This document shows, one piece after another, positions 42,216-50,857 of a stretch of 59,364 bases of DNA. How positions within the stretch are numbered: the stretch's first letter is position 1; each line of letters begins with the position of its first letter. The DNA is from Terriglobia bacterium. GTDB lineage: Bacteria; Acidobacteriota; Terriglobia; Bryobacterales; Bryobacteraceae. The notes under the pieces were generated by a model. It was not told where the DNA came from. It was given only the letters and a program-made list of their open reading frames with translations, and searched no databases. The position numbers and the translations under genes are program-made. The stretch covers positions 1 to 59,364 of the forward strand of contig JAJPIT010000021.1 in the NCBI GenBank assembly GCA_021324615.1. The letters run 5' to 3'.

Positions 42216-44402
42216 TCAATTCGCCAAGGGATCAGGCCTCATTTGAAAATGAACCACCTTGGGATAGGTGCCCTTTCCGGTCTCGCTGTGGAAGGGGGTT
42301 CGCGTTCCCCATGTGGTCCACACGCCTTTGCCTTTCCAGCCGGCTTTTGGATCATCAATGCGGCCGTCCATTCCTTTGGCGAAAAATCCCAGCGGATACG
42401 GCACGCGAAGAACGACGAACTTTCCGTTGACCAGCGCGATCAGCGAATCGGAATCGTTGCCGGTGACAATCGGCGTATTCTTTCCGAGCCCGAGCGTATC
42501 GTACTGATCCACCCAATCGTAGTAGTGCGAATCGGCGCTGCCCGAATTGGCGACATTTTTAAACTTCGGGCCCGGCGTGGGATACAGCGTCCACCCTTCG
42601 GGACAATGCTGGCCGGTCGCTTTCGGACCGTTCAGCGGACCTTTGCACTTCCGCCGGTCGAAGCTGGCCAGATGCCCGCTGCCCAGCGCGACCCAGACTA
42701 CGTTATTGCGGTCGATGTCCAATCCACGCGGCGAATATCCCCAAACCGGCGCCTTCGGATTATTGAAAGGAACTTCGTAATATTCGGTGAGCGCGGTTTC
42801 CGGCGGATTCGGTCCCGGATTGATCCGGGCGATTCCGCCCGGGAAGCCGAGCACGCTGCCCCAGATCATTCCATCGCTGCCGATCGCCAGACCGTAAAAC
42901 GCGGCGTTGAGCCGCGTGTCTTTGGCCGGATCGACGGAGACGTTCAGCGCGGCGGAAATCCCCAGGCTTTCGCCGCTCGGCGCGGTCACCACGCGCTGCT
43001 CCGTTTCGACGTAGGCGTCGCGCCGGCCGTTGCCGTTGGTATCGAGGATCAGCGCCGTCCAGCCCTGCGATTTGGCGGCGTCATGCGTCTGATCCCACAT
43101 TTTTGTGTTCAGCCAGCCGACTACGCCGCCGCCCCCGCCGCTGCTGGTCCACAACGTATTGTCGGCGTCTTCGGCGAACAGCAGGTGATGCGTGCTGAAA
43201 CAGGTGTCGATCATTTCGGTCTTGCCGGTTTTTGGATCGTAGACGGCGAGCTGGCGGCCGCTGCGGTCCACCGGAGTGAGCTTCGCCGAAATCAGCGGCG
43301 AACCTGCCTTGCAAAACCCCGGATTGTTGGCGGCGCGGATGCGCGAGGTGTACCACACTCGCCCGCGCTGATCGAACATCGGATTGTGAACCGTGGTGTG
43401 GCTGTCCCAGATCGCTTCGTCGCCCCAAATGGGCGAGGGCATCAGCGGCTTGGGCTGCCCCGGCGTATCCGGATCGCGATAGGGAACCGTCACCCGGCTC
43501 AGTTTGCTGTGCACCGGATCGAGCACCGGCAGATAATCGCGGCTCTCCTCGGGCGATCCGTAGATCAGGCCGTAGGCGTTCACATGCGGGTCGCGTTTAT
43601 CGGTGGAGATCTCATCGTGCAGGTACGCCTTGGGATCGGCCCAGTCCCATTGGGTGATCACCACGTTGCGTTCGATGCCTTGCGGTCGCGGCGGCGTTTC
43701 CGAGGGAAGCTCGCCGTGCGCGATGCGCGTGGTCCAGTCGGCGAACTCCGCGGCCGCGCGCTCGGCGCCGAGCTGATTCATCCCGCCGACCATGGCATTG
43801 CCCGCCTGCCCGGATTGAATCCGCCGCATCCACGCCCGCGCCGGCGAATCGAGATTGGCGAACATCGCCGGAATGGTCCGCGTGTACGCGTTGCCGAGCT
43901 GATGGCAGGATTCGCAGCTATCGGTTTTCACCAGATGAATCCATTGGCCCTGCGTCTTGATGTTGGGCGAAATGCCGTTGCCCTTGGGTCCGGTTCCCGG
44001 AAATTCGCTCTGGGCCGGAATCTTCAGCAGCGCGTACCAGTAATTGGCCGGATAATACTGCGCCGCGGTTTTGCGGTCGGGCGCGAGGGAGGGTTTGAGG
44101 TTCACCAATTTGCCCGGCTCGGTTTCGACCTTGGGCGAATCGACCAGGCCGTAGCCGCGCGCCCAAACAGTATATTTGGCGCGCGGCAGATCGGGGAGGA
44201 GAAAGCGCCCGCGGTCGTCGGTGACGACTTCCTTGATGTAGCGCGTCGGCAGATCGGTGGTTTCCGCGATCACCCAGACGCCGGCCTCGGGCCCTTTGCT
44301 GCTGGAGACGGTGCCGCCGATATCGTCCGGCTTTATCTTCACCGGCTGCGCGTTGAGAAACATCGCCGCCGCGGCGCAAACGAGAATTTTGAGATTCCGC
44401 AT
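42216..44402 (-). CDS. Large secreted single-haem protein with carboxypeptidase-regulatory domain
   Basis: A 728-residue protein; AGGAGC lies 9 nt upstream. Signal peptide 1-18. Residues about 25-110 form a carboxypeptidase-regulatory-like domain (IGGTVSSSKGPEAGVWVIAE, ending GLVDSPKV). One haem site CESCH lies near residue 163, in TDSCESCHQLGNAYT. The rest looks like an SMP-30/NHL or Vgb-type beta propeller with repeated segments such as GRVWYTSRIRAANN, LWTSSGGGGGVVGWL, DGMIWGSVLGFPGGIARINP and NNVVWVALGSGHLASFD. Such proteins are abundant in Solibacter-type genomes. Likely a periplasmic oxidoreductase or lactonase-like enzyme; substrate unknown. A TATACT that may be its -10 lies at 44428-44433 on the minus strand. 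Confidence 0.8.
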   Translation of the reverse strand: MRNLKILVCAAAAMFLNAQPVKIKPDDIGGTVSSSKGPEAGVWVIAETTDLPTRYIKEVVTDDRGRFLLPDLPRAKYTVWARGYGLVDSPKVETEPGKLVNLKPSLAPDRKTAAQYYPANYWYALLKIPAQSEFPGTGPKGNGISPNIKTQGQWIHLVKTDSCESCHQLGNAYTRTIPAMFANLDSPARAWMRRIQSGQAGNAMVGGMNQLGAERAAAEFADWTTRIAHGELPSETPPRPQGIERNVVITQWDWADPKAYLHDEISTDKRDPHVNAYGLIYGSPEESRDYLPVLDPVHSKLSRVTVPYRDPDTPGQPKPLMPSPIWGDEAIWDSHTTVHNPMFDQRGRVWYTSRIRAANNPGFCKAGSPLISAKLTPVDRSGRQLAVYDPKTGKTEMIDTCFSTHHLLFAEDADNTLWTSSGGGGGVVGWLNTKMWDQTHDAAKSQGWTALILDTNGNGRRDAYVETEQRVVTAPSGESLGISAALNVSVDPAKDTRLNAAFYGLAIGSDGMIWGSVLGFPGGIARINPGPNPPETALTEYYEVPFNNPKAPVWGYSPRGLDIDRNNVVWVALGSGHLASFDRRKCKGPLNGPKATGQHCPEGWTLYPTPGPKFKNVANSGSADSHYYDWVDQYDTLGLGKNTPIVTGNDSDSLIALVNGKFVVLRVPYPLGFFAKGMDGRIDDPKAGWKGKGVWTTWGTRTPFHSETGKGTYPKVVHFQMRPDPLAN

Positions 44403-44447
44403 GATCGTGCTCCTAAGGCTTGCAGGTAGTATATACCCGCGAAAAGT

Positions 44448-45179
44448 TCACTTGAAATGAACGTTGGTGAAGGCCTGGAGCATCTCCGCGGCGGCCGGCG
44501 GATTCAGAATATGACGGGCGGCGAACTCGTCCGCGCCCGGATAATTCGTCGCGCGCACGCGCTCGGCCGCGCGCGACAGGTCATAATCGGTGTGCCGAAG
44601 CTGAACATCGCCGTCGATCCACAGCCAATCCGCCCCGGCCGAGCCGAACGGCATCCCGACGCTGCCTGCATTAACCACGCGCGTCTTGCCGATCCGCCGG
44701 TCGAACTGCATGTGCGTGTGGCCGCACACCACCAGCGGCGCATCGACGCCCGCGAACACCGGCAGCAGCAGATTCTCCGCCGTCAGATCCGTAAAGCATT
44801 CGTTTTCATCGCGAGGCGTCGCGTGGCAAAACAGCACATCGTTCAGCCGGATCACCTTGGGCCAGCTTCGCAGCTCGTTCTGTTGCGCGGGCGAAAGTTG
44901 CTCCGCGTTCCAGCGAATCACGGGACGGTACGCTTCGGGAACCTGCGCTGGATCGCGGCCATCCAACTGCTCCAGCACCGCGATTTCGCCGTTGCCGTAA
45001 AGGAATCGCGCCGGAATCTCCAGCGCCATTAGACAGTCAAGCGTCGCGGCGGGCATCGGGCCGGGAAGAACATCCCCGCCCACGACGATCTGATCGGCGC
45101 CGGTCTCGCGAATCTCGCCGAGCACGGCTTCGAGCGCGGGCAGGTTGCCGTGAATATCGTAGAGCGCCGCGATCCGCAT
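44448..45179 (-). CDS. Calcineurin-like metallophosphoesterase
   Basis: I start at ATG 45179, one base after the GNAT stop codon; the frame open further upstream is a shadow. 243 residues. Metal motifs: D8-x-H10 in YDIHGN, GGDVLPG (about 32-38), YGNGE (where many members have GNHD/E), LFCHATPRDEN and CGHTHMQFDR. This pattern suits the YfcE / DUF-type phosphoesterases that hydrolyse small phosphodiesters. VVNAGSVGMPFG near the end is typical of the same group. Part of the three-gene unit 45820-44448. Confidence 0.9.
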   Translation of the reverse strand: MRIAALYDIHGNLPALEAVLGEIRETGADQIVVGGDVLPGPMPAATLDCLMALEIPARFLYGNGEIAVLEQLDGRDPAQVPEAYRPVIRWNAEQLSPAQQNELRSWPKVIRLNDVLFCHATPRDENECFTDLTAENLLLPVFAGVDAPLVVCGHTHMQFDRRIGKTRVVNAGSVGMPFGSAGADWLWIDGDVQLRHTDYDLSRAAERVRATNYPGADEFAARHILNPPAAAEMLQAFTNVHFK

Positions 45180-45180
45180 T

Positions 45181-45678
45181 TTAAAGTCCGAATGCCCGAG
45201 CATAGCTGACCCGGCCAACCACATCATCGATCGCGCCCGGCGCGAGCTCCAGCGCCATGAATGCCTCGGGCGGGAACGGGCTCGCGATATTTCTCGCTTT
45301 TTCGGCGGAGAATCCGAAGCGCGGATAATAATGCTCGTGACCGAGGACCAGCACGATTCGCTCCCGCAGATTGCGCAACCTGCCCAGCCCGGCACGAATC
45401 AGTTGCCCGCCGATTCCGCGGCGCTGGTATTCCGGAACAACGCTCATCGGCGCAAGAGCAACGGCGGGAATCGCTCCGCCCTCGCAGTCGATCCACATCC
45501 GCGTAAATAAAATGTGACCCGCAACCGCGCCGTCGATCTCCGCGACCATGGAACAGAGGAACGCCCCTTCCTCGCGCAGCTCATCCACCAGGCGCGCTTC
45601 ATCGGCTCCGGAGAAGGCGGCTTCATGGACGCGGCGAATCGAATCGCGATCGCGTGCGATCTCCTCACGAAGGATCAC
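45181..45678 (-). CDS. GNAT-family N-acetyltransferase
   Basis: A 165-residue protein starting at GTG 45678, inside the end of the 51-residue gene. The acetyl-CoA loop is VVPEYQRRGIGGQLIRAGL, preceded by PAVALAPMSV; IVLVLGHEHYYPRFGFSAE matches the YhbS group. Acceptor unknown. Its stop codon is one base before the phosphoesterase ATG, so translation is coupled. Confidence 0.9.
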   Translation of the reverse strand: MILREEIARDRDSIRRVHEAAFSGADEARLVDELREEGAFLCSMVAEIDGAVAGHILFTRMWIDCEGGAIPAVALAPMSVVPEYQRRGIGGQLIRAGLGRLRNLRERIVLVLGHEHYYPRFGFSAEKARNIASPFPPEAFMALELAPGAIDDVVGRVSYARAFGL

Positions 45679-45820
45679 GATCCACCATGTTGGTCACCTC
45701 CGCCGATCGCACGCCGTAAATTTTCCTAATCTGCCGGCAAATCTCCGCTGCCAGACGCTCGGGCTGCTCTTTTTCGTCCACATTCAGCTCGACCTTCAGG
45801 TAAACATCCGTGCGCGGCAT
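45665..45820 (-). CDS. 51-residue conserved-looking protein
   Basis: A short frame from ATG 45820 to TGA 45665. It reads MPRTDVYLKVELNVDEKEQP, then RLAAEICRQIRKIYGVRSAEVTNMVDRDPS: a beta strand, a helix and a second strand, like a small ferredoxin-fold or kinetochore-type half. It overlaps the GNAT gene by 14 bp and is divergent from 45853. The tight overlap and even codon use support a real gene. No ribosome site is clear. Family unknown. Confidence 0.6.
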   Translation of the reverse strand: MPRTDVYLKVELNVDEKEQPERLAAEICRQIRKIYGVRSAEVTNMVDRDPS

Positions 45821-45852
45821 GGTCCGATGATACGATAAGGGTAAACCTCCAA

Positions 45853-46473
45853 GTGAACGTTCCGTGCAAAATTTGTTCCAAGCGGCGCGCGAAGCGTTAC
45901 TGCCCCGGCGTGAGCGGCGAAATCTGCGCCGTCTGCTGCGGCACGGAACGCGAAAACACCGTGGATTGCCCGCCGGGCTGCGAACATCTGATCGCCGCGC
46001 GCCAGCATGAGCAGCTTGCTCCGCTTTCCCCGGAGGACGTTCCCAACCGCGATATTCGCGTCAGTGAGGAGTTCGTCCGCGAGCACGAGCATCTGGTGGT
46101 GTGGCTCAGCGCGGCGCTGGCGCGGGCCATGGAAAGAGCGCGCGCCGTCGACTTCGACGCACGAGAGGCCCTGGCGGCGATCATCCGTACCTATCGCACC
46201 CGTGAATCGGGATTGATTTACGAAACGCGCCCGGCCAATCCCTACGCGGCGGCCATCCAGGCGGCCTTGCAGGAATCCATCGGCGAGCTGGGCAGGCGCC
46301 TGGCGGAGGAGACCGGCATGGCCACGCTGCGCGATGCGGAAATTCTCGGCGCGCTGGTTTTTCTGGAGCGTCTGGAGCTGCAACACAACAACGGGCGCAA
46401 GCGAGGACGCGCATTTTTCGATTTTCTCCGCGGATCGTTCCCGGAGCCGCCAAGCTCCCGCGTCGCGCTATGA
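45853..46473 (+). CDS. Cys-rich zinc-finger-like protein, unknown
   Basis: A 206-residue protein starting at GTG 45853. The first 45 residues carry eight cysteines (C5, C8, C17, C25, C28, C29, C39, C43; CKICSKRRAKRYC then CAVCCG) and one His, enough for two zinc sites. The remainder is helical (FVREHEHLVVWLSAALARAM; IQAALQESIGELGRRLAEE). I know no function. It overlaps the CbiX-like gene by 4 bp (ATGA), which ties it to that protein. Confidence 0.75.
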   Translation: MNVPCKICSKRRAKRYCPGVSGEICAVCCGTERENTVDCPPGCEHLIAARQHEQLAPLSPEDVPNRDIRVSEEFVREHEHLVVWLSAALARAMERARAVDFDAREALAAIIRTYRTRESGLIYETRPANPYAAAIQAALQESIGELGRRLAEETGMATLRDAEILGALVFLERLELQHNNGRKRGRAFFDFLRGSFPEPPSSRVAL

Positions 46474-46844
46474 CCGGCTATATCGTCTTCGCCCATGGAT
46501 CGAGCCTCGAACCGGCCAACGAAGCCGTACGCGTGACGGCGCAGCGGGCCGCGCGCCGCGCCGGATGGGAAAAATTCGCCGCCGCGTTTCTCGGCGGTGG
46601 AGCGCCGGATCTTTTGTCCGCCGTCGAGCAGCTTGCCGAAGACGGCGCCAGCCGCATCGTCGTCGTTCCTTATTTCCTGACGCTCGGGCTGCATCTGGAG
46701 CGTGATCTGCCGGCGCTCGTCGAGCAGGCGCGCCGCGCGCGGCCCGATGTGGAAATCGATCTTGCGCCTCCGCTCGACGGGCATCCCGCGCTCATCGAAG
46801 CGCTGGTGGATCGCTCCAAAGAACGTTTATGCCGCGCGCGCTGA
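46470..46844 (+). CDS. CbiX-like (sirohydrochlorin chelatase family) protein
   Basis: A 124-residue single-domain chelatase. HGSSLEPAN (H9) and VVPYFLTLGLHLERDLP give the two metal-binding histidines of the CbiX-S/SirB fold. The size matches the short archaeal CbiX-S or half of a bacterial CbiX. It may insert Co or Fe in sirohydrochlorin, or Ni in the F430-type route; no other cobalamin or sirohaem gene is nearby. Coupled to the Cys-rich protein before it and overlapping the membrane protein after it. Confidence 0.85.
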   Translation: MTGYIVFAHGSSLEPANEAVRVTAQRAARRAGWEKFAAAFLGGGAPDLLSAVEQLAEDGASRIVVVPYFLTLGLHLERDLPALVEQARRARPDVEIDLAPPLDGHPALIEALVDRSKERLCRAR

Positions 46845-47044
46845 CGCTGGCTTTGGCGGCGGCTTGTATTTTCACGGTGGCCGCGGCGGTCATGCTGAAG
46901 CTCATGCCGCAGCCGCTCAAGGATTCCGATTATATGATCGTCGGCTCGGTGGCGACGCTGCTCGCGCTGCTGGGATTATTTCTGGCGATGGTCGCAACAT
47001 CCCGGTCATCCGATGTTTTTTTCAAAAAACGGAAAAAACCATGA
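46829..47044 (+). CDS. Small two-helix membrane protein
   Basis: 71 residues, overlapping the chelatase gene by 16 bp. Two membrane helices (ALTLALAAACIFTVAAAVML and YMIVGSVATLLALLGLFLAM) with a short loop, and a basic tail FFKKRKKP that places the C-terminus in the cytoplasm. No family known. Possibly a membrane tether for the chelatase group. Confidence 0.65.
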   Translation: MPRALTLALAAACIFTVAAAVMLKLMPQPLKDSDYMIVGSVATLLALLGLFLAMVATSRSSDVFFKKRKKP

Positions 47045-47056
47045 GGGAGTGTGCCC

Positions 47057-47086
47057 TTTCTTCACGCCTGGTGGCGGTTTCTTCAC
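47057..47086 (+). promoter_or_regulatory. 9-bp direct repeat, 21-bp step
   Basis: TTTCTTCAC at 47057-47065 and again at 47078-47086, exactly two helical turns apart. A possible -10 (TATCAT, 47099-47104) lies downstream. The repeat would face the -35 region of the promoter of the receptor gene at 47224. An operator is inferred. Confidence 0.4.
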
Positions 47087-47223
47087 ATCCGAATCCGCTA
47101 TCATATTGAATTCGTCCGGAGCCCTGCGAATCCAACCTGCTACCCGCGCGGAATGCAATCTTTGGAACCGGCGAAAACGCCGGCGCCGTCTAGTTCGCTA
47201 GGGCCTATTTGGAAAGGTAAGGT

Positions 47224-50200
47224 ATGAAGATTCGAGGGGTTCTGTTTTCGCTCGCGCTCTTCTGCGCGGGCGTGGAGGCGCAGGCCGTGATCGGCTCGGG
47301 AACGATTCGCGGAACGGTCAAGGATTACACCGGCAGCGGCATTCCCGATACGACGATTGTCATCACCAACGACAAGCTGGGCATTCATCGCGAGCTGGAC
47401 ACTACCGACGACGGCGGCTTCAACGCCTCCGCTCTGCCGCCCGGCGATGGCTACAGCGTAAAGGTGACGCGCAAGGGTTTCCTCGATCTCGACCAGCCGA
47501 ACCTGGAGCTTCTGGCCGGCCACACCATCAGTTTCGAGATCGTCATGGCGCAGGAACCCTCCTACCGGCGCAGCGGCGAGCAACAAAACGCCTCAATTAC
47601 CTTTGAGGACGAGATCTTCGCCGCCGTCGAGAACACCTTTTCCGCGGTGGAGCTGGACGCGCTGCCGGCCGCCGGCCGCGATCCCGGCTCGCTGGTCCCG
47701 CTGGCGCCGGCCGCCGTCGAGAACTTCCAGAGCGGCGTTCTGGCGTTCCGCTCCGACTCGGGCACCACCGCGTATTACACCGACGGGATCCTGACCTCCA
47801 ACCTGTTTTTCTACAACCAGCCGCCGGTTGCGCCCGCGGTTCCGCTGGATTCCCTGGCGGAGATGCAGGTGATCTCCGGACTGGCGCCCGCCGAGTTCAC
47901 GCACGGCAAGGGCGGATTTGTCAATGCCGTTACGCAGAGCGGCGGCAACGCAACGCACGGCGCGCTGTTCGGCTACTTCAGCCCCAACTCCTGGAGCGCC
48001 GCGGATAAGTTCGGTCCGGGCTTTCATCCCAACGGGTCGCGCGTTGAAAGCGGCATCCATGCCGGCGGACCTGCCGGTTCGCAGAAGCTGTTCTGGTTCG
48101 CCAGCGCCGAGGATCTGAACCGGCACACCCAGGGATTGAACCTCGCCGATAATCCTCTGATCACGAATCCGGCGGGTACGGCGGTGAATCCGGCCAACTG
48201 CGGCGCACCGGCCACCGCGGCCCAGTGCGCCTCCGCCATCGATTTTCTCAACCGCCAGCTCAATCGCGTGGTGAGCAGTTCGCAGACCTCGCTGTGGGGA
48301 CTGGCGCGGCTCGACTGGCGTCCGAATTCTTTCAACAACGTCGATCTGGAGGCCGGCGCCATCCATCAAAAAGCGCCCAACGGAACGGACCTGGAGACCG
48401 TTTCCACCGACAACGGGCTGCTCGGCCAGAACGGCACCTGGTCCGCCGATACGCGGTACGGCAAGGCCGGATACACCGCCATCTGGAGCGGCAACGCGAC
48501 CAATCAGGTCTTCGGCGCGTTTTTCCACCAGCGCTTTTCCGATTACGAGGATTCCGCGCTGCTTCCCTCCACCGGCGCTTTAGGCATCGACATCGCCGGA
48601 ACGCCGTTTGGAGGAAACCCGCGGTTTCCGCAGTCGCTCAGCGAGAACCGTTATCAGATCGCCGATCATCTCAGCGGATCGATCGGCGCGCACTCACTCA
48701 AGTTTGGGATCGATTTCGATCTCGACCGCGACGTGAACCGGCAGATCCTCAACAGCGCGGGCTATTATTATTTCCCCACGCTCACCGCCTTCGCCCAGGA
48801 TTTCACCGGCAACACCGCGGGCCGGAAAGACTACTCTCTGCTGAACCAGGGTTTCGGCATTCCGCTGATCACGCTGCCCACCAAGGCCGCCAGCGTTTAC
48901 GCCCAGGACACCTGGACGCCCTTCCGCAAATTGACCGTCGTGCTCGGGCTGACCTGGGAAAAGCCGTTTCTGCCCAAACCACCCTATCAAAACACGACGT
49001 TCTTTCAGACCGGCACGCTGGCCTCGCCCGATATCGATTTTTCACCGCGTATCTCCGGCGCTTATCGTTTGACCGGACGCACGGTGATCCGCGCGGGCAT
49101 CGGCACCTACTATCAGCCTTACTCCGGGCAGCTTCTGGAAGCGCTCTACAACGGCAACGCGATCAGCCAGCTTCAGGCGACCATCACCCCGCTGCTTTCC
49201 TCGCCTCCGGTGTTCCCGCACATTCTCGGCGCGCCGGGCAGCCTGCCCAAAGGCGCGACCGACGTGCTCTATGAGCGCAGCAAATTCCGGGTTCCGCTTT
49301 CGGCGCAGGGCACGTTCGGGATTGAACAGCATGTGAGCGGCGGCATCACCGTCTCGCTGAATTATCTCTACGCGCGCGGCATCGGTCTGTGGACGTATTA
49401 CGACACCAACCTGAACTTCCCGTCAGTGTTTAAGACCTACGCCATCGACAACGCGGCGGGCCAGCAGGTGAGCTCCTTCGTGCTGCCGGTCTACAGCGCT
49501 AAAACCAACACCAATTTCGCGCAAGTGGACGCCATGGAAAACTCCGGCCGCTCCTCCTACCATGCCGGCGTGCTGCAATACCGGCAGCGCATGTCGCACG
49601 GCTTGAGCCTGCAGGCTTCCTTCACCTATTCCCACGCGATCGATGACGTCAGCGGACCGCCGGCGGTGGCCGGATTCGTGCCCGCGAACTTCAGTCCCGG
49701 CTACTACAGCTACGACCGCTTCAATTCCGCCTTCAACCAGCCGCTGCGGGGGACGGTTGTGTGGACCTGGCAGCCTCGGCCGCTTCATAACGACAGCTTC
49801 GCGGCGCGGTATCTGGTCAATGGATGGACGCTTTCCGGCGCCGCGATTCTCGCCTCCGGCCTGGGAGAAATTCCGCTGGTGGTGGTCAACGGGCAGCAGT
49901 TCGGCGGGACCAATATGGTCTATACGACCTCTCTCAACGGTTCAGGCGGCTGGTCGCGCGTGCCGTTCAACGCGGTTCAGCCGCTTCTGAACGTATCGGC
50001 TCCGAACCTGGTGGTCCCGCGCATCCTGCCGGAGGGCGCCGAGTACAATGTGGATGCCCGGCTCTCGCGCGATATCCCAATTTCGGAGCGCATGAAGGCC
50101 ACGGTGATGTTTGAGGGTTTCAACGTGTTCAACACCCAGTTCAACACCAGCGTGAACACCATCGCCTACACCGCCACCAGCGGTGTTCTTCATCCGGTGC

Positions 50201-50289
50201 CTTATCTGGGATTGGGCAACAGCGCCGCGGGATATCCGTTCGGCGATAACGCGCGGCATCTTCAGGTTGCGCTGCGGATCGTCTTTTAG
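47224..50289 (+). CDS. TonB-dependent receptor-like outer-membrane protein (Oar type)
   Basis: A 1021-residue protein: signal peptide (about 1-20), carboxypeptidase-regulatory-like domain (GTIRGTVKDYTGSGIPDTTI onward), a degenerate plug (VIGLAPAEFTHGKG-like segment with GGFVNAVTQSGGN, typical of Oar proteins), and a long beta-barrel. It ends HLQVALRIVF with C-terminal Phe. This class is greatly expanded in Acidobacteria, with carbohydrate or peptide uptake assumed. No TonB box is clear. GGAAAGGTAAGG precedes the ATG. Confidence 0.9.
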   Translation: MKIRGVLFSLALFCAGVEAQAVIGSGTIRGTVKDYTGSGIPDTTIVITNDKLGIHRELDTTDDGGFNASALPPGDGYSVKVTRKGFLDLDQPNLELLAGHTISFEIVMAQEPSYRRSGEQQNASITFEDEIFAAVENTFSAVELDALPAAGRDPGSLVPLAPAAVENFQSGVLAFRSDSGTTAYYTDGILTSNLFFYNQPPVAPAVPLDSLAEMQVISGLAPAEFTHGKGGFVNAVTQSGGNATHGALFGYFSPNSWSAADKFGPGFHPNGSRVESGIHAGGPAGSQKLFWFASAEDLNRHTQGLNLADNPLITNPAGTAVNPANCGAPATAAQCASAIDFLNRQLNRVVSSSQTSLWGLARLDWRPNSFNNVDLEAGAIHQKAPNGTDLETVSTDNGLLGQNGTWSADTRYGKAGYTAIWSGNATNQVFGAFFHQRFSDYEDSALLPSTGALGIDIAGTPFGGNPRFPQSLSENRYQIADHLSGSIGAHSLKFGIDFDLDRDVNRQILNSAGYYYFPTLTAFAQDFTGNTAGRKDYSLLNQGFGIPLITLPTKAASVYAQDTWTPFRKLTVVLGLTWEKPFLPKPPYQNTTFFQTGTLASPDIDFSPRISGAYRLTGRTVIRAGIGTYYQPYSGQLLEALYNGNAISQLQATITPLLSSPPVFPHILGAPGSLPKGATDVLYERSKFRVPLSAQGTFGIEQHVSGGITVSLNYLYARGIGLWTYYDTNLNFPSVFKTYAIDNAAGQQVSSFVLPVYSAKTNTNFAQVDAMENSGRSSYHAGVLQYRQRMSHGLSLQASFTYSHAIDDVSGPPAVAGFVPANFSPGYYSYDRFNSAFNQPLRGTVVWTWQPRPLHNDSFAARYLVNGWTLSGAAILASGLGEIPLVVVNGQQFGGTNMVYTTSLNGSGGWSRVPFNAVQPLLNVSAPNLVVPRILPEGAEYNVDARLSRDIPISERMKATVMFEGFNVFNTQFNTSVNTIAYTATSGVLHPVPYLGLGNSAAGYPFGDNARHLQVALRIVF

Positions 50290-50374
50290 GTTTTTTGGCC
50301 GCCGGAACCGGTTACATTTCCGGAAACGCCCGCGAATGGATGCGAGTCCAACCCGTCAAGCGGAGGCGGAAGCG

Positions 50375-50812
50375 ATGAAGCTGCCCTTTCTGATCGGCCG
50401 CGCGCTCTTCGGAGGATTTTTTCTCTACAGCGGCATCCACCATTTTTTGAAGTCGGACCAGCTCGCCCGGTACGCCGGCGCAAAGCACGTTCCCGCGCCG
50501 GACCTTGCGGTCAAGGCCAGCGGGATCGCGCTGATGGCCGGCGGCGCCAGTATTCTGCTCGGCCTGAAGCCGAGATACGGAACGGCGGCGGTCATCGCAT
50601 TTCTGGCCGCCGCATCCGGGTCGATTCATAATTTCTGGGCGTCCCAAGATCCGGGCGAGCGGCAAAACGAGATCAGCCATTTCGCCAAAAATCTCGCGCT
50701 GGCCGGCGGCGCTCTGGCCCTGGCCGGAGTGGAAGAACCCTGGCCGGCAAGCGTCTCAGCATTGCGCTCCGACCGGGGCGCCAAAACCGTCTGGCGAGTC
50801 CTGGCCGCCTAA
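50375..50812 (+). CDS. DoxX-like membrane protein
   Basis: I start at ATG 50375 because GGAGG lies 8 nt upstream; ATG 50336 is in frame but poorer. 145 residues with four helices: LIGRALFGGFFLYSGIHHFL, ASGIALMAGGASILLGL, AAVIAFLAAASGSIHNFW and NLALAGGALALAG. The GRALFGGFFLYSGIHHF start is typical of DoxX/SURF4-type proteins. Different in sequence and length from the DoxX at 15384-15998. Probably not co-transcribed with the receptor (86-nt gap). Confidence 0.85.
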   Translation: MKLPFLIGRALFGGFFLYSGIHHFLKSDQLARYAGAKHVPAPDLAVKASGIALMAGGASILLGLKPRYGTAAVIAFLAAASGSIHNFWASQDPGERQNEISHFAKNLALAGGALALAGVEEPWPASVSALRSDRGAKTVWRVLAA

Positions 50813-50857
50813 ACGGCCGGCGATCGCGCCGCCTCTCTCCGGGGTTGTAGAATAAGT

